DNA of 64,000 bases from Gnetum montanum (lineage: Eukaryota; Streptophyta; Gnetopsida; Gnetales; Gnetaceae), in NCBI GenBank assembly GCA_015680685.1, contig MNCI01009093.1, positions 31,174 to 95,173 of the forward strand. Reading direction: 5' to 3'. The position numbers were made by a program, and so were the translations under genes. The first letter of the stretch is position 1. Every line of letters begins with the position of its first letter. The notes beneath the pieces are model-generated. The model worked only from the letters and a program-made list of their open reading frames with translations, made no database searches and was not told the DNA's origin. Of the stretch, positions 10,720-22,400 are shown piece after piece.

Positions 10720-11660
10720 TGATGAGTCATCGTTGGTTGGCTACGTTGACAAGGCCTTGTCGATGTAGTTGATTGCATCGCCGAAGCCTCATCCACGAGG
10801 CCTTATCAATGCATCTTGACCTACATTGATGAAGCGTCATCAACATGGTATCTATCTATAGCTTATAAATACACACCTATTAGCTGCATTTATGGGAATC
10901 TAGATTTCAATAGTAACAAAGCTCTTTTATTTTTTCCATTTGAAAGTTAGAATTTTTTCCCTGAGTGCCCATAGTAGGAGTCATTGAGTGTATGGATCCT
11001 TATCTGAGCATTGTTGTACCTAAGCACGATAGTGTGTGTAGTAATAAATACGAGCTTTTTGATAAACCTTGCAACACTTTCGATAGATTAGCTCTTTCAT
11101 TTATGCATTCAATGTTTTTAATTATTTGTTAATTATTCTCAATTATTTCGCAAATATTTTCTAGCAATAGAGTAATGAGATTATTAAGCTAAATAGATTA
11201 AATACATAAGTATGACTGCTTCAAGTGTAACATGTATTAACTTAGTAATCCCAATAGCGTTATCACTTGGTACATGCAGTAGCATAGCATTTGGTCACCT
11301 AGCAGTGTATATGTGGGTTTGGTATGTGTGAGGAAAGTGGGAACAAATACTTATGTTAGGGTTAGTTAAATGATTAGTTAATTAGTAATTTAGATTAGTT
11401 AATTAAACTTATTTTTATCTACATTTCAAACACCAAAATATAAAATATAAAATGATAAAAATTAGATGCCTCAGTTACACTTAACCATACCAATGTATAT
11501 CACAAGTGTAATTGGGAGGACAACAATTAACCTTAAGGCTATATTCACTTTCTAAAGGGCTAGTGAACTGGAAATGATAAAGTCCACAAAATTTAATCGG
11601 ATCGTGCGTGAACACGTGTGATTTGTATGGTTGGGCATAAGGGTAGCTTGCCACTCATCA
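10720..11660 (+). repeat. 3' LTR, plus-strand Athila-like element (941 bp)
   Basis: It starts TGATGAGT and ends ACTCATCA, an 8-bp perfect terminal inverted repeat. The reverse complement aligns along its length with the LTRs at 3668-4487 and 8174-8992 (shared landmarks: 'gtacacatcc', 'tttattgcc', 'gggcac', TATAAATAC box, terminal CGCCAYTCATCA-like end). The U3 contains several short 'gatgaggc / gccttatc' style inverted motifs. Confidence 0.82.
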
Positions 11661-11669
11661 GTCACCTAA

Positions 11670-12324
11670 GAATAAAGAATAAATAATGAAAGGTATTTAA
11701 TTGCTAATTTAATCTAACTATCAAACATTTAACTAATCCTAACATAAGCATTCATTCCCACTTGTTGTACACATCCTAAACACATTTAACTCCACTAGGT
11801 TACCAAACATTAAGTTTTACTTGGATTACCAAGCGCCAAGTGTATGCTCGAAGTGGTCATACTTATGTGCTTATTTAATTGTTATTTAATCTAGCTTAAT
11901 TTTTCTTAATTAATTACTTAAGTACTTAAAGCATTAAAGCAAATTTCTTAAAATATTAAATGCATAAAGGAAATAATTAATCTATTTCAAAGCTACAAGG
12001 TTTATAAGAAAGCTTGTCTTTATTGCCACACATGTTGCAGTGCTCAAGTACAATAGTGCTTGAATAAAAATCTGTACACTCTTTGACTCTTACTACGGGC
12101 ACTTAGAAAATATTCTAACTTTCAAGTGGAAAAACTACTAGAGCTTCGCTACACCTATAAGACTTATTTCATAAATGCGACTAGTGGACATGTATTTATA
12201 GGTAAAACAACAAGCCTCATCAATGGGTACACATTAATGGAACAAACCCTACGTTGATGGGATTATGTTAATGGGGTCCAGTTGATGACATCCTGTCAAT
12301 GTGACCAACCATGACACTTCATCA
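11670..12324 (-). repeat. truncated inverted LTR
   Basis: The same LTR family as 10720-11660 but on the opposite strand, abutting it within about 10 bp. About 300 bp of the inner (R/U5) end are missing. The outer end reads ACACTTCATCA (12324). The two are clearly diverged, so this is not a fresh palindrome. Confidence 0.75.
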
Positions 12325-12871
12325 ACTATCGAAAGAAGTAGATTAGATGAAAGGTAGATCAATTTTGTACAAAATGGACTTTCTAAACTTGGAAAATATC
12401 TTTTGTATATTTTGCAAATATTTAAGCCATGTACCTATTTTGCAGATAATTAAGCCATGAAGTTACCATCTATGCCGTTAGGACCATGAGATTTTAAGAA
12501 ACATTTTCATTTCAGCATACGCTATATGTTTAGGAAGATTTAATATTATTTATTTTATATTAATATTTCATTTACTTATTATTTTAAATTTTATTATTTA
12601 ATTTGATAAATTTCAAACATAAATAACTTTATTTATAGAGGTCTGATTAAGAAAAAACAAGTGTCGTTAGGATTGCTATTTTATGCACTATTTTATGATT
12701 CATCTAGTGAAATTTTTTGACATCTATATTTTTGTGGCTGCACAAATCTCTCTTTTTTACTAAATAAATTTTATTTAATTATATATGCAAGTATTATAAT
12801 TTTTTTTGTGTTGTATTGTTCTATTGTATTTATACTTCTAATTAATAAGTTATATATATATATATATATTT
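12325..12871. other. AT-rich spacer
   Basis: No gene seen. It ends in a (TA)n run at 12851-12869, next to the LINE 3' end. Confidence 0.7.
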
Positions 12872-13875
12872 GAAAAAAATAGAGCGAATTTTTATTCCTA
12901 AAAAAGAAGGCTATACACGAGTATAGCGTAGGCCAAAGCTGCTAACCCCACACTGACTGTGGACCCCAACCCCAGGTCCCCCACAAGTCCCTACCGCAGC
13001 AGGGCATTCCCATTAGTAGGGGATACATCCCATCCCCAACCCTTAAATAGTGATTCAGACCAAGCTGGGTATGTTCCAATGGTCCCCCACCCCCCCCCCC
13101 CCCCCCCTCCCCGCCACCCCCACGTTAGGGGCTTTTGGGGGATTTGTGGATGGAGCCCTGACTCTCCTCAAAGGTTTGTAGTCTTGGGACCGACTCTCCC
13201 GGGCTTGCCGCCAAGCGATGTCTATTTTACTTAATTATCTGGGAAATGCCTGTCATGTGGTCTCTAATAATGTTCTTGATCCATTGCAGCATCTGGTTGT
13301 ACGATTGCGGGGGCAGTGACGATTGCTTAGAAAGCGGTCCCGCGGGAGCTCACGGTGGCCCCCAGTCACAAGATGACTACCCCCTGTGTTTTCTCTAGGT
13401 TCAGTGTTTGCAGTCGATGAATCACTTTGCGGGACCTGGTCCAACCTACCCCGTGCGTAGTCATCATCCTCAGGGTCTCAGGGAGGCGTTGTCGTAGTCC
13501 CGTTTGAGATTGCGGTATCCTCCGCCAGAGGGCCATGTCTCACCCACCGATGTTGGTACACCTACGCAGGTTGAGGTAGTGGTCGGAGCAGTGGGATTGG
13601 GATGCCAGATAGCCAGAGGACACGGATTACCCCCGAATGTCGGCCAGGGTGTTGCCATTACAGAGACTCCCAGAGGAAGTGGGGGAGGTTGACTGGAGTC
13701 TCGGCATGCATGTGCTTGAGGAACATGAAGTGTACCCTGTTGAGTTTGTGGTCTGAGCCCGACTGAATGAAGTAACTCTCCACCAGCGCTGCCACGACGT
13801 TCCAGGCGGGTGAGAGAGCTATCCCCCGGATGTGACAGCTGGTCGTCCAGGGGATGGGGCCACAGAAGATTCCTT
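12872..13875 (-). mobile_element. 5'-truncated LINE (copy 1)
   Basis: It aligns with the last ~1 kb of the LINE at 17880-23832 and of the copy at 39826-44700. Shared landmarks are the terminal 'tagagcgaatttttattcc' next to an A/T tail, 'tatagcgtaggccaaagctgct', the C/G-rich 3' UTR with a long C run (about 13087-13108), and the end of the C-terminal ORF2 extension (about 13720-13870). The 5' edge is near 13875, where similarity stops. No clear target-site duplication was found. Confidence 0.8.
13720..13870 (-). pseudogene. end of LINE ORF2 C-terminal extension (copy 1)
   Basis: The minus frame reads FIQSGSDHKLNRVHFMFLK then TPVNLPHFLWESL. It matches FIQSGLHHKLNGVHFMFLQ / INLPHFLWASL in the plus-strand LINE and FIQSSSHHKLNGVHF / VNLPLFLWESL in the third copy. 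The frame is kept across three copies although the rest is decayed, so this is the coding frame. Confidence 0.65.
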
Positions 13876-14189
13876 TTGTTATAGTAAATTAAAGTTAAAT
13901 CTAAATCCTTAGGATTTTGTAGCATCTATACTAGTTATTTATAAGATTTTATGGATAATTAATAAGGGTGTTACAAGTAATGCTTCAATGGTGCAATGTG
14001 GCCTAAAGATAGGATTATTTATACATAAGCTTATAGTCTTGATCATTTATAAATGGACAAAATATTTTGATACTTAATCTAAAAAATATTTTAGAGTTAT
14101 ATGTTTTGTCAAACTATTTAATCTAAAAAGGTCAAGGCTTAAAAAGGAATATCAAATAAAGTTATAACTCAAAACGTGGTAATTGAACC

Positions 14190-14510
14190 ATCTCTAAAGA
14201 AACTCATAAAGCTTATATATAGGAAATGTCTCTAAGCTTATATTAATACTAAAACTAGAGGCTTTACAATAAACTTGAATAAAATAACAAAGAGTACTCA
14301 AGTTATTTTTATTACACTTAATTATAAAGAACAAATTTTTGTGGATATTAATAATTTAGCATTTTATTGTCCCTAAAGATAAACCTACGATCTTGTTTGT
14401 CTTGAGAAAGATAATATTTCAAGGTATAACTAAAAGGATTGGCATCAAGAAAGAAAACATAAGAAGCAAGAGGACGATCTTGCCTTCTTCTTCAACTGAT
14501 TGAGGTAAAT
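14190..14510 (+). pseudogene. unknown conserved reading frame, copy A
   Basis: The frame reads AYINTKTRGFTINLNKI then STQVIFITLNYKEQIFVDIN, with a stop in mid-frame and a later shift. Copy B (56247-56534) keeps the same frame open for 95 residues. I do not recognise the family. The frame ends at a TGA that is followed by GGTAAATG, resembling a splice donor, and a pyrimidine tract with 'tttcag|gcaacaactttg' occurs at about 14945-14950. This could be one exon of a duplicated host gene. Confidence 0.4.
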
Positions 14511-15154
14511 GTATTTAAACATATAAAGCAAGAATATTAGCATTAATTTTATAATTAACATTCTATAAAATGATTAGTAGCCAATTAGTAATCTCAAATC
14601 TATTATGATTTTGGTATAATTTTTATCAAACCTTCAACAACCATTTGAAGAAACCCTTTTAAAAGAGTTTCTTTCTATATTTTGAAATTTATTTTACCAA
14701 AATCATGTAAAAATTCTTTTGGTAAAACTAGGTAGCTTGAACCACTCAAGTTCTACAAAATCTTAAGATACATATAGTAAAATAGTTTTAGGATTTAAGA
14801 TCTATAAAATTGATATCTATATTAAAAAGAGGATAAACATATATACTCACACTTTTATTAAGAGCACATATAAAAGGGTACATTAACAACACATTGTGTT
14901 TTCAATTATCCTTTCTTTAATGCTCTTAGATTTAAATACCATTTTCAGGCAACAACTTTGCGGCATTTGTTTGAGTCAAAGGTACTAATTTTGGGTCATT
15001 TTCTTGATAAAGTGTTCAAGACCCATCATGACTATATCAAAGCCTTTTAATCAAAATTTTTTATGCTATAAACCTTTGTAATCTCATAGACATAATTAAG
15101 CATCTCTATTTCTATTTTCATTTCCATTTCCAATAATAAAACTTTTTTAAAAGG

Positions 15155-15600
15155 TAAAATATAATAAAAACTAAAAAAATAATCTTTGTAGGGAGTTACA
15201 TAATTCCTCATGATTCAATTTAAAAACAAAAAAAACAATAATAATGTAGCAACACTAGCCTACATGCACAAAATGGTTCAGCCCCAGAGGACATGCACAA
15301 AATGGTTCAGCCCCAGAGGACTTGGAAGATTATTTCTTTTGTTTCCATGGCAAAACGCTCTGTTATAGTGAGCCGTGGTAAGCATTTTTTTAAATATAAA
15401 ATATAATAAAAATTAAAAAATAATCCTTGTATAAGAACGGGAGTTACATAATTCCTCCTTATGAAAGGTACGAGATTCAATTAACAAACAAAAAAGACAA
15501 GAATTATGTAACACGAGCCTTCATGCACAAAATGGTTCGGCGTAGAGGGCTTGGAAGATTACTGGTTTTGTTTCCATGGCAAAACGTTCTGGGTACTTGC
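15155..15600 (+). repeat. tandem duplication of ~230 bp
   Basis: Two diverged units, about 15155-15385 and 15390-15600. Each contains 'aaatataataaaaa', 'gggagttacataattcct', 'tgcacaaaatggttc' and 'tttccatggcaaaacg'. The first unit has an inner 28-bp duplication ('catgcacaaaatggttcagc') at about 15265-15320. The copy at 57165-57380 has one unit only. Confidence 0.8.
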
Positions 15601-15870
15601 AACTGCAAGAATTGTTCTTTACACTTCTCCTCACCATCTTTGCCGAATTTAAAACATAATCCTTTAAAATGGCACTCGCTTGACCCTCGGTGAATCAGCA
15701 AAATTATCTCCAACACAAACTTGCCAAAACTTGCAATAGAATCCACCAAAATTGAGGTCTATGCTTCGTCTATTTCAAGGAATTTGGAACACCGCAAGTC
15801 AGGTTTATCTCAAGGAATCTGAACACCCATCTTTGGTCTATCTTAAGGAATTTGCCATTCCCGATAAATT

Positions 15871-16415
15871 TTGATGAACTGTTGGGATTGGATTCGGAAG
15901 CGTGTACAGAAGTGCATTAAATCGGCAATGGGTACATATTTTATAATTTTCAATAAAATTTTGTCTGGATCTGTATATACATTGAAATGGTCTGCTTGCC
16001 TTGCCTGGTATTATGTTTGCCTTTTTGATTCATACCTTGCATTGTACATTAAAATCTTACCTAGCTTCTCCTGTATTTCATAGTTAAGTGGCAAGCAGGC
16101 AATCAAGATTCATAGCATTGGCATGACACATAGACCACAGAAAACAAGGGAGTACGAATGAATAAACAAACACACGGAAATCACGGAAGGGCTGCTTTGG
16201 TAACCGAAGGCCGGAGTGCCAACTTTGGGTCATACGGAGAGGGGACGGGGCGTGCCAAGAAAACATTGCATTTGCATGGATTGGCATTCGGGAGCGCCAA
16301 AGGTTCCGCCATAACCCTCACAATCACGCGTGTTGTTTATTGTTCATTGCTGGTTTTTGCCCTTTTTCTCCTCTCTGTGCTGCAAAAAGAAAAAACAAAA
16401 CAGGGTCATCGTCAT
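15871..16415. other. spacer without recognised gene
   Basis: Open frames here are short and have no recognisable motif. Confidence 0.5.
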
Positions 16416-16511
16416 GGGTCATCACTCATGAACATGATGACGGATGGCTGCGTGTTGAACCTTGGGTCACCACTCATGAACATGATGACGGATGGATGCT
16501 TGTTAAACCTT
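16416..16511 (+). repeat. 48-bp tandem repeat, two copies
   Basis: Two 32-bp cores, 16416-16447 and 16464-16495, differ at one base and lie 48 bp apart. The plus frame reads THEHDDGWLRVEPWV then THEHDDGWMLVKPF. The period is a multiple of three and the frame stays open, so it could be coding, but no family is recognised. Confidence 0.85.
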
Positions 16512-16688
16512 TTTCTAAAATCTGTTCGGTTATAAGGCAACGCAGCCCAGTAGCACATGGCCAAGAGTCATATGCATGCTCATGGCATTCTGCTTTTACT
16601 TTTCCCCTTCATCATGACTGGCCAAGGTTTTCAATAATGATAAGTGAGGTGAGTTACTGGGCTATGCCTAGTTAAGTTGTGTCTTCTT

Positions 16689-16785
16689 ATAATGTCGTCG
16701 TCTTCAACATGGCCCTATAATGTGGTCGTCTTCAACATGGCCCTACAGCCCTCCTCACAAACATGGCCCTACAGGGCTCCTCACA
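16689..16785 (+). repeat. short tandem repeats
   Basis: Two 28-bp units 'ataatgt(c/g)gtcgtcttcaac' are followed by two further 'acatggccctacag' units and two 'ctcctcac' ends. Local duplication. Confidence 0.85.
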
Positions 16786-17418
16786 ATTTATCTTTGGATA
16801 AAAGCATTAGCAAAGGTGATTTGTTATAAATTTGGTTGAGGCCTGCAGCTTAATTTCATTCCTGGAAAAATTAGATTGAGTAACAAAAGAGTTTCATTTT
16901 ATTGCTGTGATTTTGGTTGTCGTAGAAACTATATGTTTGGCAGGATTATGGCTCTCAAGTAAGAAAATGGATTCGATGCCCTCCATACCTTTGCAAATTT
17001 TCTTACTTCAGTTTAATGGTGATATTGTGATCTTCTCTGCAATTTTTAAGCATTAACAATATTTTGAATTTACATTGTAGTTGTTATATTGTACAATGTT
17101 ATGTTTTTTTATGATATACATTGTACTTGAATTTTATAATGTTTTTGTATGAGATTTAATTTTTTAAAAAAATTAATATATTTAAATTTTCTCTATCACA
17201 TCCCCGCTACAAACCCATCCCCACTCTTTTCTTGAGGCACACGTACCCAAACACCTTCAGAATCAAGAATCCTTGATTCGTGGCTTCCACGAATCAGATT
17301 CTTTTGATGCATAAGTTTGATCCTATTTATACATTTGTTATTTCGGACTGATGAAAACCAGTGTGCTCCACGATTAGTAACCAACTCTTTAAGTCCATGA
17401 CAGAAATTGCAGACACAT
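16786..17418. other. AT-rich spacer
   Basis: No recognised gene. Confidence 0.5.
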
Positions 17419-17625
17419 TCAGTGGTTTAGCTGTACCTCATAGAGGTAGCATTCTTCCAGGCATGGCATTTCCTCTGAAGCTTGGAATAATTGTTCTGGC
17501 AAGGTCACATTTTGCAGCTTCACATTTTGCAGCTTCAGAATCCGCAGATTCTTGCATTCCACTAAATCCATGAGAGGTACTTGGAAAAACAATGCTGATG
17601 TTATTGACATTTGCGGCAGCAGCAA
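17419..17625 (-). pseudogene. leucine-rich repeat fragment, possibly NLR-derived
   Basis: A 68-residue minus frame contains LVECKNLRILKLQNVKLQN, then LFQASEEMPCLEECYL. The spacing of Leu in CKNLRILKLQN and MPCLEECYL follows the irregular LRRs of plant NB-LRR disease-resistance proteins (family knowledge). A 15-bp tandem duplication (AAGCTGCAAAATGTG twice) lengthens one repeat. No NB-ARC, TIR or kinase motif lies nearby on this strand, so it is an isolated piece. The adjacent minus frame at 17384-17196 has no recognised domain. Confidence 0.4.
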
Positions 17626-17863
17626 GTTTCATGAATGTAGAGAATTACTGTCTGATTTGACGGAAAGAAACCATTAAACGGTTTACCTGTTCATGAGTTA
17701 GAACCATAGTTGCCATAAACCAGAATCCGGAAACTTAACTAAAAACGATGTAGTTAGAAGGTTGCGGTAAGGGAACATAATTTATGTAATAAAATAATTA
17801 TAAATATATGATTTAATCAAAATATAAAATTTTAACAATTTTAATAAAAATATATACTAATGC

Positions 17864-17879
17864 AACAAAATATTCTTTT
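17864..17879 (+). repeat. 5' target-site duplication of LINE
   Basis: AACAAAATATTCTTTT, identical to 23833-23848. Confidence 0.9.
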
Positions 17880-18129
17880 CGAATAGAAGTATTGCTAGGG
17901 GCCAAGCCTTGGAGAAGCGGATGATTTCAAAAAATGCAGTCGTTGGGAGAGGGCACTAGGAGGGCACAGCTGGACACGACGACCAAGGCACACATGACAC
18001 CACCGACGGACAAGGCAATCCCGATCACCACGGTGACGCAGGTGGAACCCTGGCGCCCATGGAGACCCAGACCAACGCGACAAACGCCTGGAGGGAGGAT
18101 GGGTTGGAGGACCCCAGCAGGTCGCTCTC

Positions 18130-18720
18130 ACAGGTTCAAGGGAGTTCACTAGCTACTTGTGGGAGGGGACAGTGCTACAGGTCAAGGTTAGACGACCGGC
18201 CGAGGGCACGCTGGCACGGTTGGAGCGCAGCTTGATCAACAAGTTTGTGTCAAAGGGCACGAGGCCATGGATGGATTTGATTTCGAGATGGGTCTAGTTC
18301 GTTTGGGGGTTGGATACAGTGACGATCAAGTGCCTGGAGGACGACCATCTCCTGTTTGGCTTCGCCTCGACGACGGATAGGGAACGTATCCTGGTGGAGG
18401 GACCTTGGTTTTATAGGGTGCAGGGGTTGGTGTTAGCACCCTGGCGCCCAGGAGCGCACCGCAATAAAGGCCTGTTTGAACAGGTGTCGATCTGGGTCAG
18501 GCTGCACGGTCTCCCCCTAGAATACTGGTCGGCGGACTTCCTGCAATTGATGGCCGCATTATTCATTGAGTTTATCAAATTTGACCAGTTCACAGAGGTG
18601 ATGGACTATTTAGGCTTTGCATAATTCTCTGTGTGGCGGTCCCTACGCCTCGCAGACCATGTGGATGAACTGGTGTTCGACACTAACCTTGGAGAAGAGC
18701 GGGTCTGCTGCAATTCAAAA
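18130..18720 (+). pseudogene. LINE ORF1, DUF4283-type RNA-binding protein
   Basis: Broken frame. It includes RSLINKFVSKGTRPWMDLIS, then a stop, then GFASTTDRERILVEGPWFYR, LVLAPWRPG, and VSIWVRLHGLPLEYWSADFL. These match the DUF4283 domain found in ORF1 of plant L1-type LINEs and in related domesticated proteins: RDRILxEGPWxF, xLxPWRPG, VWVRLxGLPLxxW (family knowledge). The longest open piece is 18310-18624. A CCHC knuckle, often found after DUF4283, was not recognised. The region after 18720 is low-complexity and contains two G16 runs. Confidence 0.8.
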
Positions 18721-18910
18721 ACTTGCCGACGAAGGTCCTGACCTCACCAAAGGACCTCGCGAAGGCGGATGACCCTACAACACGTGGTCGTACCACTCCT
18801 GAACCTAACGATGGAGGTTGGCAGTTCATCAGAAAAAAGGGTCGAGTGACCAATAAGGGCTCAGTGATGCCCATAGGGGTTGCAAAACGTAAGGTGGGGT
18901 TCTGCCTCAT

Positions 18911-18926
18911 GGGGGGGGGGGGGGGG
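18911..18926 (+). repeat. G16 run
   Basis: Uninterrupted run of 16 G in the ORF1-ORF2 spacer of the LINE. Confidence 0.97.
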
Positions 18927-19186
18927 CAGGGGCTTCCACAGGGAAAGGTGGGGGTTGCCTCCGAGCATGGTATGGCCATCACTGGCCATAGCGGGATGGA
19001 GGGAGGGTCATCTGGGACCTTGCGTAGGGAGGGGCCCTTGGTTGGGGGCCAGGACGACCAGCTGGGCTTGTTGGGTGTGGCTTCTCACGGTGCCCTGATT
19101 GGTGCAGCCGTCCGCTTAAGGGCAGAGGCTTGGACTGAGGTGTGGGCCAAGCAGTGTGGCATGGGCTCACCCCAAACCCCCAAAAT

Positions 19187-19202
19187 GGGGGGGGGGGGGG
19201 GG
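19187..19202 (+). repeat. G16 run upstream of ORF2
   Basis: About 270 bp before the ORF2 ATG. The LINE copy on the minus strand has a 26-base run at the same distance (44467-44492). Capable of G-quadruplex formation (inference). Confidence 0.95.
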
Positions 19203-19464
19203 AGGCAAGTTTGTCGAAAAGGGGGCCGTCTCCACCACCACTAACAAACTGGATTACCACTAGTCCAGGGTCGGAGTGGCCCAAAATCCCCATAGGCTGT
19301 CGAGAGATGCCTTGCGAGAAGGGGATGGTGGTCACATTGCAAGCACCCAAGGTGGGATGCCTTGAAAGCACCCATGCCCGACACAAGACCACGCAATTGT
19401 TTGTTGATTTGGAAGTGCAACCCACACTCTGGGAGGTTTACAACAGACGGTCGTCTATGTCACC

Positions 19465-22400
19465 ATGAAGGTACTTTCCTGGAATTGTCGAGGACAGGGT
19501 ACCCCATATAAACGACATACCCTGAATCGAATGGTGAGCACCGAGGGGTGCGATGTAGTGTGTCTCCAAGAGACGAAATTGAAGAAGATGGAATACCAAT
19601 CGTTGCAGTGGGCGGGATGGTGCTGGAACCTCATGCCTAGTAGGGGACGGGGGGCGGCCTTGCGGTCCTCACCAAGGTGGACTCGCACTTGTTCAATGCG
19701 TCAAACTAGTGCATCACGGTGCACCTGCCGGGACCAGACGTCTAGATCACCAACATCTACGGGGCCCAAGTGTGGTAGGATTGCATCAGGGAATTAAACC
19801 GAGTGGTGGGGCTTGTCCCCAGTGGGTGTCGTTGGCTCCTCATCGAGGATTTTAATCAATGCCTCTACAGCTAGGAGAAGACTAGGGATGCTACTTCGGA
19901 GCCCTAGGGGGCGGCCAAGTGCCTGGCGCTACTACAACGCATTACCCTCACTGACCTAGAGATCGCAGGCTGTAGGTACACCTAGAGCAACAGAAGGAAG
20001 GGCGTGGCCAAGGTACAGTCCTGCATTAACCGGGTGTGGGTCAACGACACACTCCTATTATACTGGGATGTCCATGCTTACAGGAAAGACTGAGTGGCCT
20101 CGGATCATCAGCCCATCATTTGTCACCTGGAGATAGAAGTGTCTAGGGCTCCACGTCCATTCCGCTTCGAACGAACCTGGCTGATCAAACCCTGGTTGGG
20201 AGAACTGGTCCAGTACATCTAACAAGGGTACAATGACATGAAGGAGCCACGTGACTTCCTCAAGCACAGGCTTAGGACCCTCAAGCGCCAGATCAAGGCC
20301 CTCGCCACAATAAACAAGTACAGTTTCAAGGGCTATCGATTGCAGCTACAATCCCAACTGTAGAACATCCAGATCCAGCAAGAACATGGTGCCAATCTGG
20401 CCCAAGAGAAACTCACCCTATTAGCCAAGCTGGAGACCCTACATCGTCAAGAGGAGGAATACTCGTGCCAACGAGCTCGTGTTCAGTGGCTACAGGTCGA
20501 CGATTATCACACAAAATTCTTCTTTGTAGCAGGAAAGGCACATCAGGGGACCTGCCATCAAGTCCAACGAATGCTACATAGCCTAAGTCAAGGGGACTAG
20601 CCCCACTCAATGGCCGGCCGGGATAAACTGCTACAATACTGGCAATAGGTGTGGCACTGGCAACCCATGGATCCCATATCAGTTACTATCCCACGGATCC
20701 TCACTACCACTGATAACCAATGCCTCATCCAACCCTTATCACATGCCGAACTCCAAACCGCACTGTAGGCCATGCCAACAAATAAAGCCCTAGGGCCAGA
20801 TGGATGCCCCATCGAATTTTTTCGCGAGTTCAAGGACTTACTCGACCCTAATCTACTAGATGCGTTCAACTGTATGCTCGCATGGAAACAAGTATGCAAG
20901 GAAATTAACTATTACAGTGTAGTCTTGCTTCCGAATACGATTAACCCCACATCCCCTGGGCAATTCCGTCCCATTGGCATCTCTAACTCACTCCTACGGC
21001 TCTTCTCACAGATGGTGGTTGTTAGGATGAGGCCCCTCATGCCACGCCTGGTGGGAAAAAACCAGGCTGCGTTCATGAAAGGTTGTTACATACAGGATCA
21101 AGTGCTGCTCCTACAGGAAGTCTAGCACTCCCTCAATGTAGCTAGATTCCCTGGGCTTTGCATTAAATTGGACATCACTAAAGCTTACGACTCTATTAGC
21201 TGGGTGGCCCTGAGGAATGTGCTACAGGCAAAAGGGTTCACTAATTCATTTGTTGATTTGTGCCTTCAGGTATAGAAGAGAGGACGATACTTGCTGGATA
21301 TCGATCGCCATCTTTGGGGGTTCCACGGGACAGGCCGCAGGCTTAGGCAGGGGGACCCCCTCTCCCTGCTTCTCTTCCTCCTGGTGATGGACCTCATGCA
21401 AACTTATTACACTGAGGAGGGCATCCAAGGATTGGACATCCACGGTGTCCGTTGCCTAACTACCCACTATGCAGATGATATGATGGTATTTACTCATGTC
21501 GTCGTTCCACAGGCCTAGGCACTTATGAGGGCGCTAGATAGGATGAAGTAAGAAGTGGGGTTGACCCCCAACCCTGGAAAATCTGCGCTCTACCTCACTC
21601 ATAGCCACCTCGCTGTTTGCAACAAGGTCATTCAGATCCTAGGGATTCTACCGAGGGCAGAGGAGGACACGTACCTGGGCATCCCCATGCATAACTGGCA
21701 CCAACAACGAACCTAGCAGACGTTGGTAATGAACATCCAAAAACGCACGACACATTGGGCAAACAAGTTTCTATCCTGAAAATGGAAAATTATGTTGGCA
21801 GAGATGGTGTTGGCCACCACAACGAGATTCGTGGTGTCCATAGCCACCCCTCCTTCCGGAGTAATGGAGAAAATCAATGCGATCATTCAGGAATTTGTAT
21901 GGTCGGGGGGCAAGGGTGGGCCGAAAATGCATTTGGTGTCTTGGGACACGACTACGTGCCCCCAGCCAGCAAGGGGTGTGGGCATTTTGCCATTTGCAGT
22001 GGAAGCTACAATGGATAGGCAGAGACTCCTACATCGATTTTCTCTGACAGTAGACGAACCCCCCCCCCCCAATGGATGTAGATTCTGCTGCAAAAATACT
22101 GCCCCTGGGTGGAAGCCAGGATGGATTCCTTGGTATGGCACCAATTGTGCATGCACATAAGGACACTCACGAGGGCAACTAAGGTCACCCTGCACCCTCG
22201 GCTGCTACTTTAGCGTCAATTCCTGACAGACCTCCAATGGATGTGCCTCTAGAAAGGTGTCTTACCTGAAAAAATCAAGACCTTCAGGTGTCTCATCATG
22301 CATTAGGCGCTTCCTATTTGTGAGTAGCTAAGAGCATGTGGCATGGTCATCGATACCACCTGCCCATTGTGCAATCAGTGCACTGAGACACTCCAACACT

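Larger units (their letters stand above)
13975..15870 (+). repeat. long direct repeat, copy A (partner 56018-57640)
   Basis: Colinear with 56018-57640 over about 1.6-1.8 kb, beginning with 'aatgcttcaatggtgcaa' in both. It contains a short conserved reading frame (about 14190-14510), a splice-like interval, and a tandem duplication found only in this copy. Confidence 0.85.

Noticed and set aside
13504-13925. 151-residue minus and 62-residue plus frames in LINE copy 1
   Set aside because: The conserved frame across the three LINE copies is a different one (FIQS..HHKLNRVHF), so these are out-of-frame shadows.
15427-15749. Opposed open frames over the tandem duplication (plus 88 aa, minus 81 aa)
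   Set aside because: Neither is kept in the partner repeat at 57.2-57.5 kb, so coding is unlikely.
18723-19425. Long overlapping open frames on both strands in the GC-rich LINE spacer
   Set aside because: They arise from GC-rich, stop-poor sequence; no domain is seen, and the G runs make the translations low-complexity.
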